DNA of 64,000 bases from Malurus cyaneus samueli (Eukaryota; Chordata; Aves; Passeriformes; Maluridae): positions 82,165,575 through 82,229,574 of the forward strand of contig CM019215.1 in the NCBI GenBank assembly GCA_009741485.1, given 5' to 3'. The position numbers and the translations under genes are program-made. Below the pieces are notes generated by a model that was not told the DNA's origin, did no database searches, and saw only the letters and a program-made list of their open reading frames with translations. Of the stretch, positions 37,159 through 51,100 are shown in pieces. The stretch's first letter is position 1. Every line of letters starts with the position of its first letter.

Positions 37159-39004
37159 TTTGTATCCTTGTCGCTAGTGAACACAATAACAGCTGTAATT
37201 TTTATAGAAGTGAACTGTTCTTGCATCTATGTTTTCATCATTCTGTGGGGTTCTTTAAAATGTTGCACTTGGAGTTGGGGAATTTCCTTTCCAAATGTGG
37301 CATTGTTATGCAAGTTTGTTTTGTTGCTGTGCATGTTGGCAGTCCTAAATCAGAGATGGTGCTTAGCATACTCTTCTGTAGGTTCTTTGGCCATTGTGCC
37401 TTGGCACTATGGATTTCTAGTTGCACTAGCATTTTTCGCATTCAACTTTTATTCTTACTCATATCCACTAATTTTCATGCATGGCATGTTCTCAGTTGAA
37501 AATCCTTTTGGCTGTTCTCTGTGGACATGACTATACTGCTTTGCAGCTAAATACGTAGTTGTCCAAAGATGGTTGGAGACTTAGGTCTAGTTTTCATACC
37601 TAAAGTAGGTGCTGTCCATACCAAAACTAATGCTGTGGCATCAAGTTAATACCCACTAACCTTTTTGTAGCAGAAATGTCTGAATGAAACAATGTCTTCA
37701 TCCGTAGCAGAGAAATAGTACAATATCCTTATTTCCCTAATGAACGATTAGACAAACCTTGTCTTATCATTCATACATAAACATCCTGTTCTGTCTTTTT
37801 GGATTCTGTTATGCATTTGCTTCTCCACACTGGAGTTACAGTTGGCCTTTTGGCAACTCATGCTTAGGGGAATACACCCCTGTGGGACTGTCTGCAGGCA
37901 GGCACACCTGGCAGCTTTGCTCTGGATCTGAATATTTGTTTCCCACCTTGTTAGTGAAAAGGGTGGTGGTAGCTGGTTGTAGATCTCATTAAACCATGCC
38001 AGCACGGCCATTACCCTGAGCATTTCAGTGTGGTTTGGCAAGGTGTAGGGCTGTCAGCTTTCTGGCAGGCACAAGGATGAGGTGCTGGTGTCAGTAAAGG
38101 TGTCACGTGTACCAGCTTGGTTTCCAAATTGTAAGCACAGCTAGCCAAACTGTAAAAATGAGTGCACGGTGCTCTGCCTCATTTTGATCTTTCCCTCTGG
38201 GCTATTCTTCTTGCCCTATCCATTTTCTTTTGTGTATGTGAGGCTGTTGCGAGGTTTGATGAGCAACAGAGTGCTCAATAAGAGGAAGCTGCTCTCATTT
38301 TGTTTCCTAATTACCTGCAAGGCAAATTGCTGAGTGCATTTGTTCCTTCGTGGTTATAGGTGGGGAGAAAGTAGCACATGATCGGAAAAAGATTTTTGCA
38401 TCTCTCTGTTTACTGGTAGTTGTTACTCCTGTTAATGTGTGTGCTTTGGTTTTTGCTGAAGGCACTTGAAGTGAAAAGAGAGTTTGAATGCTGACGTATG
38501 AGTTCATCTAGTTAGGGGTTGAAGGTACAGAGATAAATACAGTTGTAGCTTGCCTGCAAGCGTCACGAGTCTCATGGTAAATGAAGAGCAAAGGTAAAAA
38601 ACTCCATGTGCAGAGAAGTGTGGTTTGTCTCAGACTAGCTGGTGAGGATTCTTGCCTGCAGGTAGAGCAGTGCTCTGCTGCCATCGGCAGCTCTGCTGGA
38701 TCTGGCAGCAGTGTGTGGTGACATCACCCTGAGGAGAGGGAGAAGGTTAGGCAGAGTCACTGGGGCTGCTTGTTCTGCGCAGGCACTCGGGAAAGGGTTT
38801 CTTTCGTATGCTGTCTAATAGATTCAGCCTTTTATTTTATAATATAATTAAATAACCAAGCCTTTGTGAGGCTCCTGAATTCCTTTAATTTAGCGGCAGC
38901 ACAGAAGCTGAATTCAGAGCATTCATGGGCCTGTACTATCTCCCTGACTACTTGCCAGGTCTATTCATGCTGTTCTGAGTGCAGGAAGTTCTCACATTCA
39001 TTCA

Positions 39005-39028
39005 GGGTTGGGGGGGTGGGGGTGGGGG
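39005..39028 (+). other. Canonical G-quadruplex motif
   Basis: Four G runs of 3, 7, 5 and 5 bases separated by loops of only 2, 1 and 1 bases, followed by a short GT repeat and a T9-10 run. Very short loops predict a stable quadruplex. It is on the non-template strand of PHLPP1 intron 1, so the RNA would carry it too. Confidence 0.8.
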
Positions 39029-42000
39029 AGAGGCGTTGTGTGTGTGCTTTTTTTTTTGTAAGAAGGGAACATGGTTATAAGGAAAATTCTTCAGCGATTC
39101 CCTGGGACCAATTTACCAACTGTTAATCTGTGAGTAAATAATGGGAACAGTTTATACACTTGGCAGCTCTTGAGAAAGAGCAAAGAATCATGAGAAGTTC
39201 ACAGTCCACAGCCCAAGATGGCTGAATTGGTATGCTCAGATTTGTCTGAACAGGGATAGATCAGTACTATTTTGCTAGCACGTGTAATCTTAGATATTCT
39301 GAAGTGCTGAGTTTGATAAGGAAAACTTTATGCTGGCATGTGGTAGCTAGCATTTAACTTGCTCAAGTTAAATAATTCTTTTTCTATTTGAATTTTAAGG
39401 TTCTGGCCAATATGTTCGTCTTCTGTCATAGACTGTTTCTAATGCTCTCTCAAGGAGGGGATGAGCAAGTGTGTATTTGCTGCCTGGTGAGAAGAAAACT
39501 GGTACCAGTGGCTTTCCTTTGGTTCGGGAGAAGGGTAGGGCGGGAGAGGGGACAAGAAGGTGAAACAGAGAAAACAATGACTAAATCAAAGCTAGTAGTC
39601 AGGAGCTACAAAATATTCTGCAAACTTTAGCATTCCTTTCACTTCCCATGGATCTGTCTCGCATCTCTGATGTGTGGTATCTAATCATTATAGCTAGATA
39701 GCACAGTGATAGACATTACACATGTCATTACACACAGTAAAGGACATTGGAAAAGGGAAAGTGACTTTCTGGTGTGAGTTTTCTGCTGCTACAGCTGAGA
39801 CGTTGTAAAAAGCACACAGCTATCTAGGATGAGTGTCGCAGGTATTGGGCAAGTTGCCATTTTAACCGAAACAAATTGTGAATTGTGGTGGTATAGACTC
39901 TCCTGGTGTTTACTTGTTAATCTGTCTCTGGATTGTCTGTTGTAAAATTGAGAGAGAAGTGCTGGACAGAACAGTGGATATACATGGTTTGCTGCCTGAA
40001 TGGCAGGAAAGTCTGTAGATGAAAAGATGAAAGATGAAAAACTCTTCATGTAGACAGGGTGGGCTCCATCTAACATGTTTCATTTGGAAACTGAATTGGA
40101 GGTGGGGAACCTAAAATTTGTGCATCTGGCTCATAGGATGCGGTGAAGTACACATTTTTATGCTGGAGTATAGACTTGTAAGCCAATGTACCCTTAAAAA
40201 TAATGTTTTAAACTTATATTCCCTTAAGGCTAAGTAATAACCTTTTTAAGATTCCACCTTTATTGGGATCCTAGCACGCATAGAATTTAAGGATTGCCCT
40301 GCTATGAGACTTAATTTGATGCTGTGATGTTGCACTTGACCTGTTCTGAAAACTGAAATGTGTTCCCGAGTTTCATTCCTTTTCTTTGTAGTTTCTGTGA
40401 AGAAAAGCTTTGTGCTTATACTTATATATTTGGGCTCTTCTTGTCCTTTCCTCTTTCCATGTTCCAGCTTGCAAGTTATAGAGATCGGTTTGAATTACTC
40501 TTCCTATTAAAAGTCTTGTAAATGAAGTAGTTTTGCCAAGGTGTCATTGGTTCTGGATCGTGGTCTGTTCAGAACATTTGGATTATGGCACGTTCCCACA
40601 TGTGTAGCTAAGGAAGTAATGCCAAGTGCCTGGATTATTCTAGGAAAAAGAAGGAAGCAAGAAGCATGAGATTAAAACTTAGGGGGAAAAAAAAAGGAAA
40701 ATGAAGAGGCTAAAAGAAGCAAACTGTGAGTTTTGATTTCTGTTTTCTTTTACAAATACTGGTATGGCAGCTTTCCTTTTAGAATGGTTTACCATTTTAA
40801 GCTCTGAAAGTACTGTGGTAGCTTTACTTTTTACAGATTTGTATTAAAAATGTTCTGCTTGCCTGTATGTATAAAATTGCATATTATATATAAGGTTTCA
40901 ATCTCTTCAGAGTTTAGAGGGTCGCTACTTAAACTTATTTTGTGAACCCATTTTCATAGCAAGACTAAAAATGCTTGGAAGCATAGATTTGCTTCAAGGC
41001 TGGTTTTCTGGTGTTTTTTTCAACACCTTGTGAAAGTCTTTAGCAAAATGAAGATAAATAGCTTCAGCTATTCCACACATTCTTGAGCAGTGGAGGAGGG
41101 GAGTATGTCAATTGAGGGGAGGTTTGCAAGTAAAACTCCTGTTGCCAGGCAGCCCAAGAAGTGTGTTGGCATCACTTGGAAATGAGTGCAAATTATGGGT
41201 TGTTGTTGGAGTAGAGTGGACAATGGAGGTAAAAAGAGTGTGAAGAAAAACTTGACTGTTTTGAAATTAGCTTGTTTCAAAACAAGACTATAGGATATTA
41301 AGGTAACTATATTTGGCATCACAAGTCTGACGGTGTGGTGAGTAACAAGAGAGCTGGACTACATGGAAAGTGTAATTCCCATCCTGTTTTTATTATTATA
41401 GCAAGTTCTGGGGAGTTAATGACTGTTGTTACAAAATGGGGTGCTCGTACATGTGTAGTTACGCTATTGCTCCTCCTAGCTGTAAGCCTTGTGAGTAGAT
41501 GAGTTCTGCAGAGTTGCCTGTTCTGTTGTAATGCCAAGTCGTTTTGTTTAGCTTCTGGCTTATGTAAGCAAGTTGAGTACTTGCCACAAGATGCTTTCAC
41601 CTGAAAGTGCCAGTCTCCACAGAATAGTGTTGCTCCCTCTGCCTTTATAATCTGGTATTGGGGACCTATCACACAGGTGAACTAGGAGTCAGAGACATGC
41701 TGTGTGGATGAGCTTTACATCTGAAAACTGCCTTGGTTTTTATTGAAAGCCACTTCTTGCATGTCTCTGCACCATCCGTGGTGCAGGATTTGCTGTGTTG
41801 AAACATACGCCTTTGTAACATTAAACTTGACAGTGTGCCTGTGTTTTAGCAGAATGTTGTAAGATAGTAATTAATACTATCATGTGAATGGAAAATATTT
41901 CTGCAAACATGTCTATATATCTAGATACTTAAGAGGATAAAATTAGGCTTTGGAATTTCCCTCTGGTCCTGTTTAATTTAGCCAGCCGTTAGACATACTT

Positions 42001-42155
42001 GTATTGTGGTGATAAGGGTTATCTGTCATTGTTTCACTTTTAATGTCAACATTGCACTCTTTTGCAACAGCATAACATGCAAACTAGTAGCAGTTGGGGC
42101 AAATCAGGACAGTCAGATGGAGGTTATGTTCTGTTCTGTCACCTGGCCAAGTTTC

Positions 42156-42172
42156 TTTTTTTTTTTTTTTTT
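42156..42172 (+). repeat. Poly(T) tract, 17 bases
   Basis: Pure T run in intron 1; another T run of about 14 lies at 42488-42501. Confidence 0.9.
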
Positions 42173-45100
42173 GGTTTCTTGTGGGTTTAAAAACTAGTAT
42201 AATACTTTCTTTATTTTAATATTTCTTCTTCAAACCCCAGAAGCTGGAAAGTACAGGCATATATTTATTCACAGGTATTCTATCGTCATCATACAATGCA
42301 AACACTGAAGACACTGATTTAGCTGTGACTCAGAATTCCTGTAGAATTTGTACATCCATACAAGATAAAACTTAAATCTATAATCTTACTGATGCAACAG
42401 TACAGTGTTCTTCTTTTGTCTTACATATTTTTTGTGAGGAAAAAGAATGGTGTACGCAACTCTAGGGGATGCACCATGCTATCTGCCTTTTTTTTTTTTT
42501 TAATGACATGTAACTTTTTTCATCTCAAAATACTTAAGAAAATTATTTAGGAAGGCTTTGGGCAAGATGGCAAAAATGGTGAGAAACATTTTAGCACACA
42601 CATTTCTTCCATAGTTCTTTAAACTGCTTGGGGCAATGATTAAATGCTTTTCTCCTCTTCCCTTTCATTTTATTCTTTCATTTCTAGCTGTAAGCATTCC
42701 TGAAAATAAAGAGGTAGTGCTGTCTTCATGAGCCCTTGAATAGTAGTGAAAGATGAAGTGCCATAGTGGTTTTTTGATTGGTGCTTATGAGAAGGCAAAC
42801 AAGATGGTTTGACTGAGCAGTGGCTGCCATAAGCAAGGTAGATTCCAAGCTGAGTACTAAAACAAGTGTTTCATGTGGCCTTGATGTTGGAACATGTGAC
42901 AGTTTGCATGAACAAGTTGCTAGGCTAAATAATCCAAAACTTCAGTAGCCAAAATTCATTGTTTTCCTGTTAATTTGTAATCCAGTTGCAAGAAATCATT
43001 GGAGTGTTTTTGCAGAAACTTAATTTGCTGAGGAAGCAAGTTGTTGCTTGAAAGACTCAGCTCTTCCTTTTTTTTTTCCCTTCTCCATGAAAAAAAGAAA
43101 TCAGAATTTAAAGATCCTAAATGTAAAATTTAGAAGAAAGAATAGAGGGGTTGGGAGGGGTTTGAAAGGCAGAAATTATTTTTGGTAGCTAATAAAACAG
43201 GAAGAAACAAGTTCTCTTTTAACATCTTTGGCTTTAAGCTTTATTTCTGCCTGGCTTCATAACAGGCTAGGTAAACACTACCTATCAAGTGTGTTGCTCT
43301 AATTTTTGTACACTTTAAACCTCAATCAGACTTCAGAGTGTTGCTTTCAAGCTCAGAAGCAGTTATCTGGATGACTGAGATTAAATAGTTGTGATTTTTG
43401 GAGTTCTACCTCAGCTTTTTTTTGGGTGTGTGTATTTTCTACTGCAGAAAAAAAATCAGTAATAGGCAAGGGCATTGTTGTTTTTGTGGTTTTAGGGGTA
43501 GGCAATGGGGCATGCAGAGAGCAAGTACTGAATTTCTCAGAGGGAGGCAGTACAGAGTGCTCAGCCAACTCCATTGCCCTGTTGCCTGTTAAAAATTACT
43601 AATTGTTAATTAGAGTGAAGAATGGATAATCTTTTTTTTTTTTTAATCAGCTTTGTTTACAGCAAGGGAAGGGTTCTTGACTGGTGGTTTATAATGTGCT
43701 GTCGTGAATCACTGTTCTTGGAGGCTCTAGGGAATTTGTCACTGCTTGCACAGCTTCAGGCAACTCTGACCCTTGAGTGCCAAAGGGCTGGGCTGAATGG
43801 AAATAAAATTTGTTTACTTTCAAGGGATTTTTGTACTGATGAGAGCACCCTATTACGTTGCTTCTAGAAGCCTTCCTGAAGCAGCCACTGTTGGAAATCC
43901 TGGGTTTAGGTGGGACTTTGTGCTGAACTGCTCTGGATCTGCATTGAAAAGAGAACACCCTGTCTTGTTCTTACTAGGCTGCTGGGCATGGTTAAATTAA
44001 ATGTATGTAGTCTGTGTCTTGAAAGGATATTGTTACTGCTTGCTATCTCTTCCAGCCCATAGAAGTAAGTGGGAATGGGATAAAACTTTTGAAACCGGAA
44101 ATCTTGCTTTGGCTGAATGAGTGGGTGCATGTAGCCATGCTGGCTTGGTTTTTACTGTGGTATATGTAACACTTCCGTGCTCTGTTAGCATAGTCTCTTT
44201 TACTCCTCCCTGTGGAATGATGTGCAATATTTTTTTTCTTTTTTTCAAGATTGGCCAATCTTTGTAATGGATGATTTTAGTTTTGATGGGTGATTTTTTT
44301 GGTTGGTTGTTTTTTTCTTATGTTCAGTTGCAGTAACAGGGCCTTGCTTTGACATCACCCTGAATGATGCCTTTTGAGCTTTGTGCAGTTTGTGTGGACC
44401 TCACGCTGCTCTCCAGGACATGCTCTCCAGGACAGGGTTGCCTTCCATAGGCAACATCTTCCATTCTAATGCCTGTGGCACACAGAGTCTGAAAACATGA
44501 TTTTGGGGGCCAGATCTGTAGCTTTCAGGAGGCAGTGCTTCTTATAACCTCCTTTTTCCCCTATTGGCATTTGGGGGCTACAGAGAAGACTTAAGGTAAA
44601 TGAATGTCAGTACTATTACCTGTGTCTCTGGGCATCTTTTGTATAGCTGAACAAGGAGTAGTGCTGTCTAACTGCACTCTTGTGCATGTGCATTTTGCTT
44701 TTTAAAAAGGTTTGGTGTAATGGTCATTGCAAAATCAGAGGGTACTGATGTGACATTGTTTATATAGTGTCTTAAAAATCTGATGCTTGAAGTATATCAA
44801 GTGAGGAGTTTGCCTGTATCTCAACATTGGTTGAAATATCGAAGGCTTCTAACTTAAGCCTTCTTGAAAATAAATGTGTAAATATTTACATGATACCTTT
44901 TTCAGTGCATGTCCTTTCATGACTCCTGCTGTATACCATCCAATCCACCTATTACAGGATATAGTTAGTAATATGTTGAACCTATGCTCTTAATTCCATA
45001 TTAAGTATGATAACATAATTTTAGCACTAATAAATGAACATCTTCAAACTCCAGTCTCTTTTGTCTTTGTTTATTTTAATGTCTGGATGCTGAAAAAGGA

Positions 45101-48100
45101 CAGGTTGGGTGCAGTTCAATGACCAACTTTTGTAGAGGGACAAAGCTAGGACACAAAATCTGTAGTGTCTAATTTCTTGAAGTTTGAGACCTTTCTGCTG
45201 ATCGGGCTTTTTTGTAAAGGAATCATAAATTGTGTATAAAGGCTACCTATATAAATCTTCTTTACCAAAACAAAGAGAACAGCATCAGTATGACAGGTAA
45301 AAGAAACTTCTCTTCCTATTTTTAAGAAACTCTCAAGGGGTAAGTTGATCTTCTGTTTTCTCTCCAGGTGTTGGGTTGTCATCTTGCAAAGAGTTGCTAA
45401 TTGTGCAATTGGTTTTTTGATACATGTTTAACGCTTCAGAAAGCTTTCTTACTGTAGAGTATTATATGATGTGGTACAACTAAAGAAAACATTTTCAAAA
45501 TTCTTAAATGGCTAGTAAAAATTGTCCACCAGTGATGTGGAAGAATTTGAAATTAAGAAAGCTGTACTTCTGAATGCAAATATTGAAGGTTAAGCCTGTA
45601 TGCCCTAACTTGCATAACTTTTAAAGACTTAAGCTCCGGGCATAAACAAAGCAATCCGTCTGAAGTAGCACTTGGTGCAGATTAGAGAATTGCTTGAGGG
45701 TAGCTTGCATAGTAGTGGTAGTATCATGTTGACATGTCACTGGCATCCCCTGGATTCAGAGGTCAGTAGAAAAGATTCAAAGGTAGGAGTAATTAGTGGT
45801 ATGGCACCATGAAAATGGTACTATATTCTGAAGTAGATTGAAACTGAGCATTTTCCCACTGGTGCTTGTTTTTTTCCCCCACTCAGTTTCTCCACTGTGC
45901 AGATGGCCAAAATGTCTGGAGGAAGTCCTTTTTGTTTGTGGCAGACCCTTTGAAGGAAAAGATTCTTGTGGCCTGCCTTGCTGACAAAGAAAGCAGAGCA
46001 CCAGATAGAAAACTTCAGTGGGAAGAATTAATCTCGGATTTTTTTGGAGTTCCATGTTTCATCTAGGTGTCTGGGTGGTATTTGTGATGTGGGGGGGCGT
46101 TTTGGGGAGAGAATAAAAGACCCTTACTTTGACAATATTGCTTTGAGGTTTATCTAAAATAGATCATCTTGTGTAAGCTGACCAGTTACTAACTAGTGTT
46201 GCTGTATGAAATTGCTATGTAACCCCTTTTTGCAGCAGTTTTGTTGACATACATGTGGAATGCTCATGCAGAGTTGACTTCCAGAGTAGAATGTGTTGGC
46301 TGTAAAATAAGGATTTTAAAGCACAAATTAAAAACAGGTGGTTGTTATACTAATCAGATGTGCTTGCTTAAATTTAAGACAGATGTATTATGAGAGATCC
46401 AAGGTCTCTTTTCTCTGTCTGCATTGTAGTGGTTCTTACACAAGCACTGCTGGATATGATGTTTGTGTGCTGTGTTGTCTGTGCTGTGTGCTCTCCCAGA
46501 ATCAGGCTACAGAACAGCCTACTTTGCTAACAGGGCAACAGCATAGCTTGGGCAGCTATTTTTTAATAGAGGATTGTGTGTGTCCAGACACTGTTGAACG
46601 AAGCTAGGTTTGTTTGAATTTCTGGAACAATGCTTTATTTCCTTCCCTGAAATTCACCTTCAGACTATAGCCAAAATGAATTGGTGGCTGTTAGCTGTTT
46701 GCTCTTATGCTAAGATTGTAATGCTGAGAAAGAAACATGTTTAAGAATGTCAGTGAGTTGGGGGGTGTTTAAAAAAGAGGGAGAAAAAATTAGGGGGGTA
46801 TAGGTGTTACATTGTTCGTTTTTTTTCTTCCCTGGTCTACCTGATGAGCTCTATTTCTAGAAGGATGTGCTCTTCTAAGGCTGTATTGGTTAAGATGTTT
46901 ATGTATATTGGGAAAAGAAATGCACACTATACTGATCCCCCCATAAGTACTGCATATACTGGAGTTCCATGTTCTCCTTGAATGTGGGTGACTATCATAC
47001 AAAAGGATCGCTTCAAGTAATTGAGAATGGAATTTACAAAGATGGTGGGGAGGTGACTTTAGATGCTAGCAAAGTGGAGTTTGGGGAGGATTTGATCTAA
47101 ACCGAAATGCTTGAGGTTGAATACAATCCAAAACTTTGTGCTTTCATCCTATCTAACGCAAGGTTGTTTCACCCATCTCTGGTCTGTGAACTGAAATGTA
47201 ATGAAAAGAAATGTGATTTGACTCTGTAAATGGGCATTTTTTAGGAGTATGTCTACTTCAGAGTTTCTCAAATACTTCATGTAATGTGTTTTTCAGAATT
47301 AGCCTGCCATGGAGAGAATGATCTGTGCAGGGAGAAAAGAAGACATTAGTTTATGCATATTATACTCTTCCATAGATGCTTAACATCATCTCTCAGTGCT
47401 GCACCACTTCTTAGCATTTAAGATCTTTCCTATTTAAAACCATGGTTTTGGAGTTTTTTCTCCAAGAGGAGAAATCAATGTGACGTTATTCTGCTGTCAG
47501 TGGGATGAGTTCTACCCCATTAAATATAGCTTCAGAGGTGTCTGCCAGGGTGTTCCTCCTACAGCCTTCTTGAATAAGCCAGAGTCTGCTTTCAGATATT
47601 TGAGTACCTACCCTGCTACTCTGCTTCCTCACTCCCTTCAGGATCTTGAGCTCCAGTGCCTCATGGTCACCACAAACCCATTTGCTGTTGACTGCTAAGC
47701 CCAGTCAGCACCTCTTCGGTCAATAACAGATGAAGTTGTAAAGGATAGGAAAATGTCTATTAAAACTTCCCTGAAGAGACTGAACCTGGGAAGTCAGATT
47801 TTGTATCTGCATTCTTTGTGGGTGTTTCTGATATCCCCGCTTGAAGTAACAGCTCTGAAAGCATTTAAGTATGAGATTTGCTTGCAGAATATTTCTCTTT
47901 AACTTCTAGCTACTGTCACAAATTTACCACCTCCATTTAATAGTTCACTTTTCCTCTGTTTCGTTTTGCCATAATTAAAGGAAGTAATTGGTGACTAATG
48001 TAATATTTTACTTACTCTTCTCTCCCCTGTCCCCCAGTGTAGTTTTGGTTTCTTGTGCTGTGTCTAATGCCATTGAAGTGTACCACCAGAACAATGCTAG

Positions 48101-51100
48101 GAGGGGAAATTGGGTGACTTCCTGGAATTTAATGGAGGACAATGTGCAGCACCCTGCCACAGTATTTGTCTTAGGATGGGTAAAATTATGTGTATGTATA
48201 TATTCATGGAAGAGCAAAAATGCAAGTGTAAAACTGCAGTGTTAAAATCAGGTAACTTTGGTTGCCCTACTAATGCCTAGGTCTCTGACCTTTTTGAGTC
48301 ACCCAGGAACATGTAATTCATATGTTGCTACAGAGACAGCCTTTTATGATAAGTAAGTTATGTAGATAGTGGGGAACTTGAAATACTTTAGAAGTTAGAC
48401 TTAAGGGAGGGTGCCTAGAGTCCTGTTCTGTAGGAAAAGGTTCAGTTTCATAAACACTTCTATAGGTATTAATAATGCTTTATTTGGTTTCTGGATTTTG
48501 TTTTATTCTATGTTTTATCTAATTTGGTTTACCTTTTTTTTATCTAGGTATCTTCTACTTGTAAAGGGTAATGGCAGGTATCTTGCAGTAAACCTCTCTC
48601 TAATGAGGCTCTTGAATTTTTGTTTAAAGGTCCAGTAAAGTGAAATACACTTTGCTGCCTTTTTTTCTGCTGGACTCACTTTGGGCTTAAAATGTTATCC
48701 TTTATTACCCATGCAACTGAGCAGATACATCCTTGAGGCTGTCAGCTCAGAGGGAGACTCAGAAATGTTTCCGACTGGATTCTAAATTTCTTCTGTGTTC
48801 ATAAAGCATTCTTTTAAGTGGGAGGAAACTAATTGGTGGATAAGTGATGACTTTGGCCAGCTGAAGGGAGGAGTTCACTGTGTAGAGACTGTGTGAAAAA
48901 CTTGAGTTGGAAATAAGTAGATTGTTCAAATCAAAGGTTACATAGAAGGCGGGGGCATTGTACAGCAAAAGCCAATGGTTATGGTACTTGAGTTTTTGAA
49001 GATTTCTCACAGATGAGCTGTGTGTCGCTATGGAAGTTGGCTGAATATAGTGCAGAAAGAATTGGAGGCAGAATTAGACCAGACTGTTAAAGCTTTTCCA
49101 GGAATAAAAAGCAAGAGGAATACCATTTGTATGTGTGGAGTTGAGGGAAAATGGGATGCTGGATTAAACAGATCTAGCTCAGAGGTGTTCTTAGAGCTCT
49201 AAGAACTTGTCAGTGGTGGGTCTCTGATTGAGATGTGTAATGCCTAATAATAAACAGAAAGCTCTTAATTTAGATTGTGAGAGCTGCATATTAGTGAGAA
49301 AAATCTTTTTCCAGGTTACTAATGTTTGTATTGTTGAACTGGGAGTTAAGTCTCTCGTGAATTAGAAGTTAAGATTAATTTGCAATTCTGCAATAAATAT
49401 ATTTTCTTGTCCAAATTAGTACATGAGTGTGCAAAACTGCTTTCAAGCTATTTCAGGCAAAACTTTCTATGTTGGTGGATTAATTTCTTGATATTTTTAG
49501 AATATGGTATTTAGTCTTTAAAAGATTTTAACTATTTCAGAGTTGAAGAGCAAGAAGATTTGAAACGACTTTGTGGAACTTTGGCAAACCTTGCAAAAGC
49601 GTTCTGCTGCTTTTGCAGCAATAATTTGAACTGCTAGACTCATTCTGTAGCTCATGGCTGTTGTAGGTCCTCTCCTAATACTGCAGTTGTTTTATTGAAG
49701 TAGAGTTGAGAGGTATGCAGTGAGTCATTTGTATTAAAGTCCACTACGGTTTTTTATCTGTGGCAGCATCTCCTGTAGAGTTCTTCTAAGTTTTTACTAC
49801 TTAAAAATATAAACAGAAGATGGAGTTGAATAGCAGAATCTTCAACTATATGATTTAGAAAAGTAACTTTACATTCTTACAGAAAGCATTAGATCTTGCA
49901 TGACCTCTCTCGATGATCTCATCCGCAGCATACTTTTTGATACATTAGATTAGTAGGGAACTGCCATTTGTTTTGATGACTTTCAATTATGTAAATAGTA
50001 TTCTTGTCAGAAATGGAGGCTAAATCCATGTGGATTGAGATTATAACATCTGTTTATTTCCAAGTAGTTACTCTTTGTTTTATCTTATAAATTTTATATA
50101 TATTCTTTGAAACAGTTTACACATCTCTTATTAAGAGATTCTTCAGCCTTTGTAAGGACATGTTTAGGATTTATCTTACCTTGGATAGTATGAGTAATCA
50201 CACTATCCTTGGTAAGCTGTGGCAACTGCACATTAGACAAACCAGTTGTGTTTTCATTAGTTTGCAGAATTGGGCATTCCCTGCAATAAAAACAATACTG
50301 TCTTTATTTGATAGCTTTAATAGTAAAGCTGTTTAATCTAATTACAGGTGAATTCAGTCTTCATGTATGAAAAAACTCAAAACATACCCGGCACTTGAAT
50401 ATGCATAGCTTGAAGTGCTTCTGTGCTTGCTTTTTCGAGCTAAAAAGTTGTCAAAAAATATACCTACTTGTCCCTGTTTGCAGATTGTGTGGCTTAATTC
50501 ATAACTGTGGGACAGTTCCAGAAAGCATTCTAAGATTGGTGCTCACTGACTTCTGTGACTAACCAAAAATTGATTTTAATTGTGATATATAACTGATGCA
50601 GAAATCTATCTTCAGTTTGGCTTTTTAATTTATTTTCTGAGTGGGGAAACCTGTGTATTCTGTTTGAAGAAGTACAGAATCAAAGAAGCAGCACATAATC
50701 AAAGCCCTGTTCCAGTGATTTTGTCCAATTTATATCTGTGTTCCAAAATAGTGAGACAATATTATGGCAAATATGGAGGATTAACCTCTAAAATACTATA
50801 AATCCAGTGACCTTACAGAATTAATACTTTCCTTTATACACGTGATTAAAATCTTCCTTTGAAATGTGACTCTGATGTCTGAGATGATGATTGTTCCCTG
50901 CTAATTTCCTTAATGTGTTAGCAAAGGTTTAGATGGCAGTTTTATCTAATGCTGCCTTTAACATGAATTACTCCATCAGGAGCTTACTGTAAACTTAAAA
51001 ATACAGAGTCCCAGTTGCCTAGACTTGCTAGATTAAAACCTGAGTGCACTTCATGGGTTTGTAAGCTGAGGAATTTTCAGGAAGAGCGGAAATTGAATCA

